Of a stretch of DNA of 64,000 nucleotides, positions 42,610 through 52,200 are shown in pieces. The stretch is taken from contig NZ_JAGRPF010000103.1 in assembly GCF_020439865.1 (NCBI RefSeq), positions 55,880 to 119,879 of the forward strand, in the 5' to 3' direction. The notes below the pieces were generated by a model that saw only the letters and a program-made list of their open reading frames with translations, ran no database searches and was not told the DNA's origin. Positions within the stretch are counted from its first letter, which is position 1. Each line of letters begins with the position of its first letter. This DNA comes from Prosthecobacter sp. (lineage in GTDB: Bacteria; Verrucomicrobiota; Verrucomicrobiia; Verrucomicrobiales; Verrucomicrobiaceae). Both the position numbers and the translations under genes were made by a program.

Positions 42610-43415
42610 GACTGTTTTTGGTGAAGCACACTCGCCAGATGCCTGGTGCGCCGCCAGACAGTAATAACAATGCCTGCATTGAGGATAGCGATGGTCCAGA
42701 CCAGCAATGGCGTCCATCCGGTCATCGCCATGCCCAGACAGCCGAGAGTGACGATGAACATGCGATGCGGTTTGGCCATCGGGCCGCAAAAGTCGTGTTT
42801 GCCGGTGAGACTCGCGCCCAAGGCACGAACGTAGGCCGTCAGGACCGCACCGCCCATGGCGGCCCAACCCAGAGCAATCGTCCACGGCGTTCCGCCCGCG
42901 TAACCCAGCGGCACGAGGATGAGCGCATCATCGATGCGGTCGGGGATTTCATTGTAGAGGTCTCCCGTGGGCGATCTGAGACCACCTTCGACCGCCAGCA
43001 AGCCGTCCATCATATTGCAGAACAGACGGAGTTGCACACCTGCGGCAGCGATGAGCCAGAACAGCCACGCATGCTCGGATCGAGTCGTCAGCAGCATCGC
43101 TCCACCACCCACGGCAGCGCAAAGAATGCCGAGCAGCGAGACGGTGTTCGGCTTCAATCCCATCCGCAGCATGACCCGCGTGAAATAGCCCGCCCAGGCG
43201 GTCGTGCGTGACTTCAATGGACGTCGTGCGGCTGAATCACCGTTCATGAGCAAGGATGCAAGCACCGCAGGAACACCTGTCAATCGCATGACTGGATTAC
43301 CATCAACAAACAAAGACATCGCGTCAGGCGTCCTCCATTTCGTTTTCATACGAAACTTTTCCAACTTCGCCGGTGCATGTGTTTCCAACGAGCCGATCAG
43401 TTGAGGTAAAGACAT
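42606..43415 (-). CDS. ynbA: CDP-alcohol phosphatidyltransferase family protein (YnbA-type)
   Basis: A 269-residue integral membrane enzyme of the CDP-OH-P-transferase superfamily, which joins a CDP-activated alcohol to another alcohol to make phosphodiester lipids. The active-site region reads CNMMDGLLAVEGGL then RSPTGDLYNEIPDRIDD. Against the consensus DGx2ARx8Gx3Dx3D, the AR is AV and the first distal Asp is Asn, with the last Asp kept; variant motifs of this kind may mark the YnbA branch. About five membrane helices follow. It is the first gene of the ynbA-ynbC-ynbD unit here and shares a 4-bp overlap with ynbC. The CdsA-like ynbB found in E. coli is missing. Confidence 0.85.
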   Translation of the reverse strand: MSLPQLIGSLETHAPAKLEKFRMKTKWRTPDAMSLFVDGNPVMRLTGVPAVLASLLMNGDSAARRPLKSRTTAWAGYFTRVMLRMGLKPNTVSLLGILCAAVGGGAMLLTTRSEHAWLFWLIAAAGVQLRLFCNMMDGLLAVEGGLRSPTGDLYNEIPDRIDDALILVPLGYAGGTPWTIALGWAAMGGAVLTAYVRALGASLTGKHDFCGPMAKPHRMFIVTLGCLGMAMTGWTPLLVWTIAILNAGIVITVWRRTRHLASVLHQKQS

Positions 43416-43430
43416 TCAGGAGATCATCGC

Positions 43431-44009
43431 ATGAACATCACAGACTGGGACCAGGCCTATCAGGAAAACTTCACGCCTTGGGACAAGGGGCTGCCTTCGC
43501 CGCCGCTGGTGGATTGGTTCGCCAAGAATAAGTTCAGCGGACGGGTGCTCGTTCCGGGTTGCGGCATAGGACACGACGTGGCCCATCTGGTTTCTCTCGG
43601 CATCGACGCGCAGGGTCTCGACATTTCTCCGACAGCGATCGCTCGCGCCAAGGAGCGCCACCCTGCGCTGGCCGATCGTTTTGTGTGCGGAGACTTGTTT
43701 GAAGTTCGCGACCAGTTCGATGCCGTCGTCGAGCACACCTGCCTCTGTGCACTGCCGCCTGACTGGCGCACACGCTACCGCGATACCGTGGCCTCTCTGT
43801 TAAAGCCCGGCGGTTTGCTCATCGGGGTGTTTTTCATCAATCCGGAGATGGATCCCGGCGAGAGCGGACCGCCTTTCGGCATCTCAACAGACGAACTGAC
43901 GGCTCTTTTCGCAGAACGTTTTGAAGTCGTCGAGACACAGGTGCCGACGGCCGCCTATCCGGGCCGTGAAGGCAGAGAATGTGTTCGCGTGTTGCGGCTC
44001 ACTTCCTGA
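43431..44009 (+). CDS. TPMT-family SAM-dependent methyltransferase
   Basis: A 192-residue methyltransferase of the thiopurine S-methyltransferase type. The N-terminal WDQAYQENFTPWDKGLPSPPL is characteristic of the family, followed by the SAM motif VLVPGCGIGHDVAHL, GLDISPTAIARAKE, and the VVEHTCLCALPPDWR stretch. Relatives methylate thiols, halides or metalloids; the natural substrate here is unknown. A clear Shine-Dalgarno (AGGAGA, 43418-43423) lies 7 bp before the ATG, unusual in this window. It starts 15 bp from, and divergent to, ynbA, and its end overlaps the ceramidase-like gene tail to tail by 11 bp. Confidence 0.92.
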   Translation: MNITDWDQAYQENFTPWDKGLPSPPLVDWFAKNKFSGRVLVPGCGIGHDVAHLVSLGIDAQGLDISPTAIARAKERHPALADRFVCGDLFEVRDQFDAVVEHTCLCALPPDWRTRYRDTVASLLKPGGLLIGVFFINPEMDPGESGPPFGISTDELTALFAERFEVVETQVPTAAYPGREGRECVRVLRLTS

Positions 44010-45411
44010 CTTCACCGGACAAAGGCGGCGGAAGCTTCTGCACGCGGCGGGTGGCAAACTCCTGCGGCACCAGTTTCTTCACGGTGGCTGCGATGATGTT
44101 CTCCACTCCGGTGGCGAAGCGGTTCGGCCTGCCATAGTAGATCATCGCGCCGCCGCCCTCGTAACCGCCCTCGTCCAAGACACGCTGCGAGGGGATGTAG
44201 CAGGGCACGTCGTTCGTGTAGCCGTTCACCCACGTGCGTGCCGGATCGAATTCGCGTTTGAAACGGAGGCTGTAATCCACCACCACCTCGCCGGGCAGGT
44301 TGATGGTGACGAGGTCGTCGCTGTAATTCCAGATCTGGATGCTGTAAGGCAGCGCAGAGGGGATTTTTTCCCCACGCTCTAGCATGGCCAGGTGCTTCTT
44401 CGCGTGATAGGCCGTGTGCTTGTTCGGGTCGGCGGCCTTCGCCCGCCACTCGTCGGCGGTTGGCAGCTTGTCATAGGGCAGCATCACCTCGTTGCTGACG
44501 CAGTTCAGCGGACCGTTCACCGCCTGCATCGGCCGGTTGATGAGACGCACGATTTCCTTCGCAATGGAAACCCCGTGATCAACGGCGAAACGCATTTCCC
44601 GACGTGGGTAGGGATTCTGGTCGCCTCCGCAGCCGATGGCGATGAGGCATACGGAACCCGGAAAGCGCAGTTCCATTTCCTCATGCGCCATTCCTGCCCA
44701 ATCGCCATGGATTTCATTGATGCCCAGCGTCGTGCAATGACATGCGTAGCTGGCATGGATGGCGATGAGCTTTTTACCATCGGCGGATTTCACCCGAAGC
44801 ACAGGCAGAGAGCGGTCCGACGGGCCGCTGAAATTCTGCGCGTTCTGAAATCCCGTTTTGGTTTTCAACCGCCGGTTGAAAGCAAAATAGACTTTCCCCA
44901 CGCTCCAATCGAGCCGGGCGGGTTCCACTGTTCCCAGCGCTTTGACCACGATGCTGACGATCCTGGCCGTGAGATCCTCCGTGTAGCGCTCCACGCGCTC
45001 CGCCTGATCAGGAGGTAGATCTTCACCAAAGAGAAACGGCAGCACGCCTTTGAGCATCGGCGCGCAATGGGTATGCGAAGAATGCAGGCTGAAACGCTCG
45101 TCTGCGACGGCATGGCCGCCGGCAGCCAGACGTTTCAGCACCTCCGCGCGCACGGTCGCGGGCACGCCACAGTTGTCCACGGTCACGATGACCGCCGGAG
45201 CGTCGTTCTGCCACTGCAAGGCGAGCGCATTGGCGTGAATACGCTGGGCGACTTTCTCATGCTCCGATGTGCGGCTGCCATAACCGCTGAGCCGCACGGG
45301 ATAATCGGGCGTGATGTCCACATGCACCGCTCCAGCCTTCCAAGCCGGCCCGGTTTCCGCCAGCAACGGCGAGCAAGTGAGCAGGACTATCGGGAGGATA
45401 ATTCGTCGCAT
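43999..45411 (-). CDS. Exported neutral/alkaline ceramidase-like protein
   Basis: A 470-residue exported protein; the ATG at 45411 gives a signal peptide (MRRIILPIVLLTCSPLLAE). The N-terminal domain of neutral/alkaline non-lysosomal ceramidases is recognised from AGAVHVDITPDYPVRLSGYG, the zinc-ligand region FSLHSSHTHCAP, HASYACHCTTLG and IGCGGDQNPYP. Ceramidases cut the amide bond of ceramide, but bacterial members in Verrucomicrobia and Planctomycetes often have only this domain and their substrates are unknown. The conserved His residues suggest a functional hydrolase. The C-terminal immunoglobulin-like domain of true ceramidases is largely absent at this length. Confidence 0.85.
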   Translation of the reverse strand: MRRIILPIVLLTCSPLLAETGPAWKAGAVHVDITPDYPVRLSGYGSRTSEHEKVAQRIHANALALQWQNDAPAVIVTVDNCGVPATVRAEVLKRLAAGGHAVADERFSLHSSHTHCAPMLKGVLPFLFGEDLPPDQAERVERYTEDLTARIVSIVVKALGTVEPARLDWSVGKVYFAFNRRLKTKTGFQNAQNFSGPSDRSLPVLRVKSADGKKLIAIHASYACHCTTLGINEIHGDWAGMAHEEMELRFPGSVCLIAIGCGGDQNPYPRREMRFAVDHGVSIAKEIVRLINRPMQAVNGPLNCVSNEVMLPYDKLPTADEWRAKAADPNKHTAYHAKKHLAMLERGEKIPSALPYSIQIWNYSDDLVTINLPGEVVVDYSLRFKREFDPARTWVNGYTNDVPCYIPSQRVLDEGGYEGGGAMIYYGRPNRFATGVENIIAATVKKLVPQEFATRRVQKLPPPLSGEVRK

Positions 45412-45468
45412 TTGACCGAGTATGGCCAAATACGACGAGAATGGGCAAGACTAATGTGGCGCCATTCG

Positions 45469-46269
45469 CTACGCGTTGGCATTCACCCAGTCGATCGCCG
45501 CGCGGCAGATCTCCCAGAAGCTGCCGGGCTCCATGCTGGCACCACCCACGAGCGCTCCGTCCACATCCTTCTGGCTGATCAGTTCGGCCATATTGCCGGG
45601 TTTCACACTGCCGCCGTACTGAATGCGGATTTTCGCGGCGACATCGTCACCAAAGAGTTCGCCAAGCACCTGGCGGGTAAAGGCGTGCGCTTCCTGTGCT
45701 TGTTCAGGACTGGCCGTGCGCCCGGTGCCGATGGCCCAGACGGGTTCATAAGCGATCACGCACTCGGTGATGCGACGCGGACCGACTTCTGCGAGGGACT
45801 CGCGAAGCTGACTGCCCAAGACGTCCTCAATCTGACCGTTGTCGCGTTCTTCGAGCGTTTCACCGATGCAAAGAATGGGATGAAGGCGCGCTTCGAGGGC
45901 GGCGAGCACCTTGGCGTTCACGATGGCGTTCGTTTCGCCGTAAATGCTGCGGCGCTCGCTGTGGCCGAGGATGACATACTTGCAGCCGCATTCCTTGATC
46001 ATGCGGGCGCTGATCTCGCCGGTGAAGGCACCGGCGGTGTGCTGGCTCATGTTCTGTGCAGAGAGCTCGACGCTCTGCTCACGCGCGGCGATCAGGGCAT
46101 TGTTCGCGCGTTCAAGACTGACGGCCGGCGGAGCGACGACGATCTGCACCGGGCACTTGTCTGGCACGAGGCGGGCGAAGGAGCGGATGAAGTCATCGGA
46201 CTCCTGAGGAGTCATGTGCATTTTCCAGTTGGCAGCGATGATGGGTTTGCGAGGGGCTGGGGGGGGCAT
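45469..46269 (-). CDS. tpiA: Triosephosphate isomerase
   Basis: A 266-residue TIM-barrel enzyme interconverting dihydroxyacetone phosphate and glyceraldehyde 3-phosphate in glycolysis. Active-site residues are the Lys in IIAANWKMHMT, the His in YVILGHSERRSIYG, the Glu in VIAYEPVWAIGTGRTASP, and the phosphate loop IQYGGSVKPGN with DGALVGGASM. The start ATG at 46269 gives a slightly long but normal N-terminus. It lies 36 bp downstream of pgk on the same strand, a common glycolytic pairing. A large open frame on the opposite strand is a composition shadow. Confidence 0.97.
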   Translation of the reverse strand: MPPPAPRKPIIAANWKMHMTPQESDDFIRSFARLVPDKCPVQIVVAPPAVSLERANNALIAAREQSVELSAQNMSQHTAGAFTGEISARMIKECGCKYVILGHSERRSIYGETNAIVNAKVLAALEARLHPILCIGETLEERDNGQIEDVLGSQLRESLAEVGPRRITECVIAYEPVWAIGTGRTASPEQAQEAHAFTRQVLGELFGDDVAAKIRIQYGGSVKPGNMAELISQKDVDGALVGGASMEPGSFWEICRAAIDWVNANA

Positions 46270-46305
46270 GGTTTTTTAGAAGAGGTGAGTTTTGAAATGA
46301 TGAAC

Positions 46306-47520
46306 TTACTTGTCTTTCAAGCAGGTGACGCCCGGAAGATCCTTGCCTTCGAGGAGTTCGAGGGAGGCGCCGCCGCCGGTGGAGATGAAGGTCATCTTGT
46401 CGCCGAGCTTGGCCTTCTTGACTGCCTTCACACTGTCGCCACCGCCAATGATGGTCTTGGCGCTGCTGTTGGCCGCGACGGCTTCGGCGACGTCGAAGGT
46501 GCCCTTGGAGCTCTCCTTGATCTCAAACACGCCCATCGGGCCGTTCCAGATGACGGTCTTCGCCTTGGCGATTTCCTCGGAGAAGAGCTTCACGGACTCA
46601 GGTCCGATGTCGACACCTTCCCAACCGTCCGGGATGCTTTCGCCTGCGGCGGTGAACTTGATTTCGCCGAGCTTCTTGGCATCGAAGTCGAACGCGTCGG
46701 TAATCATCGCATCCACCGGGATGAGGATCTTCACGCCTCGCTCCTTGGCCTTGTCGAGCGCGGCCTGTGCGATCGGCTCCCACTCGGGCTTGTAGAGGCT
46801 TTTGCCGATGGAGATGCCCTGCACGATCTTGCGGAAGGTGTAGGCCATGCCGCCGCCGATGATGATGGTGTCGGCCTTTTCGAGCAGGCGGTTGATGACA
46901 CCGATCTTGTCGTTCACCTTCGCACCGCCGAGGATCACCACGAACGGACGTTCAGGGTTTTCGAGTTCATCGTGCAGCCAGGTCAGCTCCTTCTCCATGA
47001 GCAAACCGGAAACGGCGGGAAGGTAGTCGGCGATGCCAGCCGTCGAGCTGTGCGCACGATGGGCGGAACCGAAGGCGTCATTGACGAAGATCTCGGCGAG
47101 ATCGGCCATGCCTTTGGCGAGTTCGGCGTCGTTCTTCTCTTCACCAGCGTGGAAACGGGTGTTCTCGAGCAGGAGCACATCGCCGTCGCCAAGCGCGAGG
47201 GCCTTGGCCTTCGCGTCTGCACCAACGCAATCGTCAGCAAAGGCGACCGGCTTGCCGATCAGCGCACAGAGAGCCGGGGCAACCGGGGCGAGGGACTGCT
47301 TCGGATCACGCTGGCCTTTCGGGCGGCCGAGGTGGCTGGCGAGGATGACGCGCGCGCCTTTTTCGATGAGATAGTTGATCGTGGGCAGGGTGCCCTGAAT
47401 GCGGGTGGCATCGGTGATGACCATCTGGCCGTCTTTTTCGTCGAGCGGCACATTGAAATCGACGCGCACAAAGACGCGTTTTCCGGCGAGGTCGATGTCA
47501 CGAATGGTCTGCTTGGGCAT
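46306..47520 (-). CDS. pgk: Phosphoglycerate kinase
   Basis: A 404-residue cytoplasmic kinase that makes ATP from 1,3-bisphosphoglycerate in glycolysis. Landmarks are [16 protein letters not shown] at the N-terminus, [11 protein letters not shown], the substrate-binding [15 protein letters not shown], the hinge [24 protein letters not shown], the nucleotide-binding [12 protein letters not shown] and the C-terminal [13 protein letters not shown] and [13 protein letters not shown]. The length is normal. The leader is C- and A-rich (CCCAAAAAAACACC before the ATG) with no Shine-Dalgarno. It precedes tpiA and follows the anti-sigma gene after about 165 bp. Confidence 0.97.
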   Translation of the reverse strand: MPKQTIRDIDLAGKRVFVRVDFNVPLDEKDGQMVITDATRIQGTLPTINYLIEKGARVILASHLGRPKGQRDPKQSLAPVAPALCALIGKPVAFADDCVGADAKAKALALGDGDVLLLENTRFHAGEEKNDAELAKGMADLAEIFVNDAFGSAHRAHSSTAGIADYLPAVSGLLMEKELTWLHDELENPERPFVVILGGAKVNDKIGVINRLLEKADTIIIGGGMAYTFRKIVQGISIGKSLYKPEWEPIAQAALDKAKERGVKILIPVDAMITDAFDFDAKKLGEIKFTAAGESIPDGWEGVDIGPESVKLFSEEIAKAKTVIWNGPMGVFEIKESSKGTFDVAEAVAANSSAKTIIGGGDSVKAVKKAKLGDKMTFISTGGGASLELLEGKDLPGVTCLKDK

Positions 47521-47632
47521 GGTGTTTTTTTGGGGTGAAAGGGGGCGCTATCCATCGCGGATTTCACGAGATTGGCAAGAGCGCAATGTTCGTGCCTGAA
47601 AGCAGCCATTGCAGGGCCCTGAGCCAAGTTCC

Positions 47633-47656
47633 GTCCCCCACCTTTCACCGGGGGAC
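47633..47656. other. Hairpin between the anti-sigma and pgk genes
   Basis: GTCCCCC (47633-47639) and GGGGGAC (47650-47656) form a perfect 7-bp stem with a 10-nt loop, about 30 bp beyond the anti-sigma stop and upstream of pgk on the minus strand. No T-run follows on either strand, so it is a weak terminator candidate; a role in the pgk leader or as an operator is equally possible. Confidence 0.35.
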
Positions 47657-47686
47657 AAAATGCCAGTCTGGCCGAACAAGGCCTGA

Positions 47687-48592
47687 TTATGGGCTGCTAA
47701 ACACAATCTCACCGACACTTTTCTCCACCCCGCCCTTCTTCTCGACACTTAGGCTGAACTTCTCCGCGCCACCAACCTCCCGGGCAGGCTTGAACGGAAC
47801 TGAGGCAAAGCCCTTTTCGTCGACCTGCACCACACCTGCGCTCACCGGATCCTTTTTCCCCGGTTCGACGACCCAGAGCTGATAATCCATGCCGGCTTCA
47901 ACCTTCGGCATCTTCTCGAGCCTCAGAATGCCTTGATGCTTCTCCTTGTCCCAGACCACGGCAGCCACGCTCTTCCGATATTCCCAGACCGAGCTCTGCA
48001 ACGTGACAATTTCCATCTGAGCAATCGCTTCTTTCTGCTTCAAAGCGTCGGCCTCAGCGGTCAGTTGCTCAATACGTGCCCTGGCCGCGCTCTCACGCTG
48101 ACGCAGCGACTCGACCTCGGCACTCAGCTCCGCTTTCTTGCCCTCAAAATCTCCCCGCAAGCTCTTCAGTTCTTCCGCCAGGGTGCGAACCTTGCCATCG
48201 TCAACGGCGGGAGCCATCGGAGCAATGACGCTCGAGGCGGCAGCAAGCTGTTGGGTCATTTTCGAACGCTCTTTCCACAACCAGACAGAGGCCAGCCCAA
48301 ACGCAGCGGCCAGCACCCAGCCAAGGCCGCCAACAAGGACTCCGCGGGAAATCCCAACGCCTTTGACACCAGTCGCGCGCATTTTCGCACGAATGCGCTT
48401 CTTCATGTTTGCCGGCGGTTCCGCCGGAGCGATGAGATAGCCAAGCTCCGCGGTCACCTCGTCGAATTCGTGGCTCAGGTAGCGCAGGTCTTTGTCACGC
48501 GCTATGCCACCGTCCAGAGAACGCTTTTCATCGTTCTCCAGCATGCCAAGGGCGTTCAGGGCGGCCAGTTCTTCATGCCTCTCGTCCATCAT
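47687..48592 (-). CDS. Anti-sigma factor (RskA-like), membrane-spanning
   Basis: A 301-residue protein. The N-terminal cytoplasmic part (HEELAALNALGMLENDEKRSL) has the ALGMLE-type core of RskA/zinc-less anti-sigma domains. One membrane helix follows at about residues 89-107 (VLVGGLGWVLAAAFGLASV). The outer part begins with a coiled coil (about 110-200, ELKSLRGDFEGKKAELSAEV) and ends with the RskA C-terminal domain: HQGILRLEKMPKVEAGMDYQ, QLWVVEPGKKDP, SVEKKGG. It would hold the ECF sigma factor at the membrane until a periplasmic signal arrives. Its start overlaps the sigma gene by 4 bp, so the pair is made together. The inserted coiled coil is larger than in typical RskA. Confidence 0.88.
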   Translation of the reverse strand: MMDERHEELAALNALGMLENDEKRSLDGGIARDKDLRYLSHEFDEVTAELGYLIAPAEPPANMKKRIRAKMRATGVKGVGISRGVLVGGLGWVLAAAFGLASVWLWKERSKMTQQLAAASSVIAPMAPAVDDGKVRTLAEELKSLRGDFEGKKAELSAEVESLRQRESAARARIEQLTAEADALKQKEAIAQMEIVTLQSSVWEYRKSVAAVVWDKEKHQGILRLEKMPKVEAGMDYQLWVVEPGKKDPVSAGVVQVDEKGFASVPFKPAREVGGAEKFSLSVEKKGGVEKSVGEIVFSSP

Positions 48593-49152
48593 GCGCCTCC
48601 TTTCAGCACGTCGCGCAGGCGCAGGAGCCCTTTGCGGATGTTCGTTCTCACCGTCTCAAGCGGAATGCCCATCGATTCGGCAATCACGTGATGCGTAAGC
48701 CCCTTCAAAAAGGCCAGTTCGATCAACCGTCGCTGTTCCTTGGGCACCTTGCCGAACGCTTCGCCCACGACGAGACCACGCTCGCTGGCGGCCTCGTCCT
48801 CCGAACTCCCGTGGACTGACTCCGGCAGCGCGACCTGCTCGAGAGCTTCACTATCCATCAGGCGGTTGCGGCGGCCCAGCATGCGCATGCGGTCGATCGC
48901 CTTGTTGCGAAAGAGCGACACCACCCAAGGGAAGGCCTTGCCGCGATCCGGATCAAAGGTGGACGCCTTCTCCCAAAGCAGCACAAATCCATCCTGCAAA
49001 AGGTCTTCGGCCTCGCGCCCGTCATGCATCATCTGGCGCAGCAGCCCGAAAATGCGGGGGGCCATCCGGTCATAAACCTGGTCAAACGCACGCGAATCCC
49101 CACGTCCAGTGCGCTGGAGCAGTTCTTCTTCGGTGAGTTCAGGGGGGGTCAT
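48589..49152 (-). CDS. ECF sigma factor (SigK-like)
   Basis: A 187-residue sigma-70 family protein starting at the ATG at 49152; a TTG ten codons upstream is in frame but less likely. Region 2 includes RIFGLLRQMMHDGREAEDLL, QDGFVLLWEKASTFDPDRGK and FPWVVSLFRNKAIDRMR; region 4 is VPKEQRRLIELAFLKGLTHH, VIAESMGIPLETVRTNIRKG. It lacks region 3, as ECF factors do. It would direct RNA polymerase to a stress regulon, probably of the envelope, under control of the membrane anti-sigma encoded with 4-bp overlap downstream. The 111 bp upstream probably hold its promoter; no clear motif was fixed. Confidence 0.93.
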   Translation of the reverse strand: MTPPELTEEELLQRTGRGDSRAFDQVYDRMAPRIFGLLRQMMHDGREAEDLLQDGFVLLWEKASTFDPDRGKAFPWVVSLFRNKAIDRMRMLGRRNRLMDSEALEQVALPESVHGSSEDEAASERGLVVGEAFGKVPKEQRRLIELAFLKGLTHHVIAESMGIPLETVRTNIRKGLLRLRDVLKGGA

Positions 49153-49263
49153 GGGGGAGGTTCGGCCACGCCGAGATGGCAATGATGCGCGGATTCCATG
49201 CCAGTGCTAGAGCGGTCACACAAGTTTTTGCATCACCAAAGGCGCGGTGAATTCACAAAAAGA

Positions 49264-52200
49264 TCAATTTACATCCACGAGACGAGAATTCCGCGTGAAC
49301 AGCAGCGCGCATTTGATGCGTTCCGTCGGGAGACCCGTCAGCCGTGCCAGCGCCTTTTGGTAAAGGACGATCTGAGGCCGGTAGCCCGCCACTTTTTCCG
49401 CCAGCGAGTTTTCGTCGGCCACATCGTCAGTTTTAAAATCGATCAGCCGGACCGAATCGCGCAGCACTACGACGCGATCGAACACACCGCTGATCCAGCT
49501 CCCATCGTGAATCAAATCAAATGGCCGTTCACGCCACGCCTCCGCCTCCGCAGAAGGCCGGGTGAAGGCAAAATCGGCGGCCTCTGAAGCCAGAACCCCG
49601 CGCACCATAGACACCGCCGTTTTTTCAATCTCGTCACCACGCAGCAGTCCCGACGCACGCCAGAGTGATTCGAGATCCTCCATGCTCGAGTCGGCGTCCC
49701 ACCACTCCACCCGGGCCAGCAGCTCATGAACCAGACTTCCCAGCCTGCGCCCCGGCTCACGGCCCGCACTGAAGAGGACGCTGCCCTTGACCTGAAAATC
49801 TTCCTCCCCCGAAGGCGTCACACGCTTTGCCATGGGCTGAAACTCGCGCAGCAGCTCGCCCAGCGGCCGGCCCGCCGTTTTCACGTCTGCATATTCGGGC
49901 TTTTCACCCTTCAAGTCGGCAAACCACTGCGCATCGCCCGTCTCCCATTCGTTCAGGTATCCGTGATGCTCCTGCCCGTCGCCCGCCACACCGAGCATCC
50001 GGCGCAAAAACTGCGATTCCTTCATGGCCGCGTCCTCCTTCTTCGGCGGCGGCTCCGCGATCAGATAAAGGCCGCATTTGGCACGTGTCATCGCCACATA
50101 AAGGCGGCAGAGCGACTCAAAGCCCGAGCGCTGCTTCGAAGTCTCCATCTCTTCATTCAACGCCTCATGCAGCGGTGCAAAGATACGTGGCGGCTCCTGC
50201 AAAACCCATGAGATGCCCCGCCCGTCACGATTTACGATCAGCGAGCGGCGGCGCACCTGGTTCATTGCCTCTCCGTCCAGATCGGGCAGCAGGACGACAT
50301 CAAACTCCAGCCCCTTGGCCTTGTGAATCGTCATCACCTGCACCGCACTCGCCGCACCGCGCACCTGCATCGGCATATCACGCGCGTGTTGCAGAAACTG
50401 ATCGATGTCGCGTGAACCACCCGCGTCGAATTCGGCGGCGATTTCGCCGAATTGCCGAAGTCGCAGTTCGTGAAACGCATCCATCTCCGGCAGCAACTCC
50501 CGCAGAAGGCGGGTCCAGACTTCGGTAAAACCGACAAACCCGCGTTCGAACACGGATTCGCGCACCTGATGACAGGTGAGCGGCCAGCCCTGGCCTGCAG
50601 AATCGATCTGCGTCCACAACGGCGTCATTTTAAGATGTTCCAGCGCCAGCGTGTCGGCCGGATGGGCTGAAAGCTGAAGCAGCGAAAGCAGGGCCAGCGT
50701 CACGGCATTGTCCGTGGCCGGATACTGCTGTGACTCGCAGACGACCTCCATGCCTGTTTCCGTGCGGAGTTCCTCGGCGATCTCGTTGGCCTTTTTGTTT
50801 CCGCGCACCAGCACGGCGCAGCTCAAACCGCGCTCCAGCGGACGGATCTCATTGAGCAGCGACACCAAGGCGGGCGTGGTGGACGGATTGCGCACGCCTT
50901 CTTCCTTCGGCACGCTGAGCAGCGCCGCATAACCGGCGAGTCTTTGATTCCGTTCCGCTGCTTCGTGTTTTTTGAATGCGAACCCGGAGGTGCAGCCCGG
51001 CAGGAGCGATTCAATGCCCTCCTTGTTTTCAAACACCGCATTCACGGCGCTCAACACCGGCGGAGCACTGCGAAAAGACTGGCTGAGTGTCTGCGGCTCC
51101 AGGCCGTCTTCGCCTCGATGCGGCCATTCACGCACCACATCGTCAAACAATCCGGGCTCCGCCTGCCGCCAAAGATAGATCGACTGCTTCGGATCGCCGA
51201 CGGCGTAGAAACTGCGGCGTCCGCTGTCATCCTGCATCACTTCGTCCACCAGCCCCCGCACCACATTCCACTGCACGCGGCTGGTGTCTTGAAACTCGTC
51301 GAACAGCCAGTGATCGTAACGACCATCGAGCCGGAACCACAGGTCACCGCGCTCGTGATCCATCCACCCGGCGCCGCCTTGGGTTGCCTCCGCCAGCAGT
51401 CGCTGCACGTCGGCAAAAGAGAGCCGGCCACGCGAACGCACGCGACGCGCATACTCGGCTTCATAGAGCTCCATCAGTGCAGCCATGCCCCGCGTGCGTT
51501 GCGCTCGGCACTTGATCTCGTTTTTCAGAAGCGCCTCGGCCACGCGCACCCACGCTCGGGCGGCTTCACCGAAGACCGGGTTCTTGCCGCCCCCCCATGT
51601 GACGACGGCATTTCCGGCACGAAGTTCCCGCCATGAAGCGGCCGACTTCTTCAGGAAGTCTTCCACACGGTCTTCCGGCTTGTGTCCGGGCTCCAGTTCG
51701 GCAGCCAGGGACAGCAACTGTTCCATGAACTCCCCGCTCTTGGGTCTGGCTGGAACAAAATGATTTCTTAATTCGTCCAGCGCCGCGGCAAGATCGTCGT
51801 CCTCGCTGATGTCGAGAGCAGGAAGCGCCCCCCACTGCGAAATACCTTCACTGTCGAGCCAGGTGGCGTGGTGATCGTTGATCCAGGATTCCAGGCTGTC
51901 CACAGCGCTGCGCTCCTCGACTCCAAACGTCGCTTGTTTGAAACCTTCGAGCAACGCACGGCCCGCCGCATCGTCGCGCGAGGAATGGATGCGCTCCAGC
52001 AGCGCATCCAGCGCCTCATGGCGGGCCTGGGCCGCTTCGTTTTCAGCCATCACACTCGCCCCCAGCGGCAGCCCAAGCTCGAGTGGAAAACAAGCTGTGA
52101 TGTTGGCGAAGAAACTGTCCATCGTCCCGAGCCGCAGCCGGTGCAGCCGCTGGGTGACCTGGCGCAACAGCACGGCAAACTCTGGCCATAAGACCGGCTG

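Noticed and set aside
42610..42885. N-terminal extension of the ynbC-type protein upstream of 42609
   Set aside because: It overlaps the ynbA-type gene, reads as His/Arg-rich non-protein-like sequence, and the ATGA overlap at 42606-42609 gives a natural start.
45067..47538. Open frame of 823 codons on the plus strand
   Set aside because: It lies antisense to tpiA and pgk, which are certain genes; the protein has no recognisable domain and its openness follows from codon bias in GC-rich DNA.
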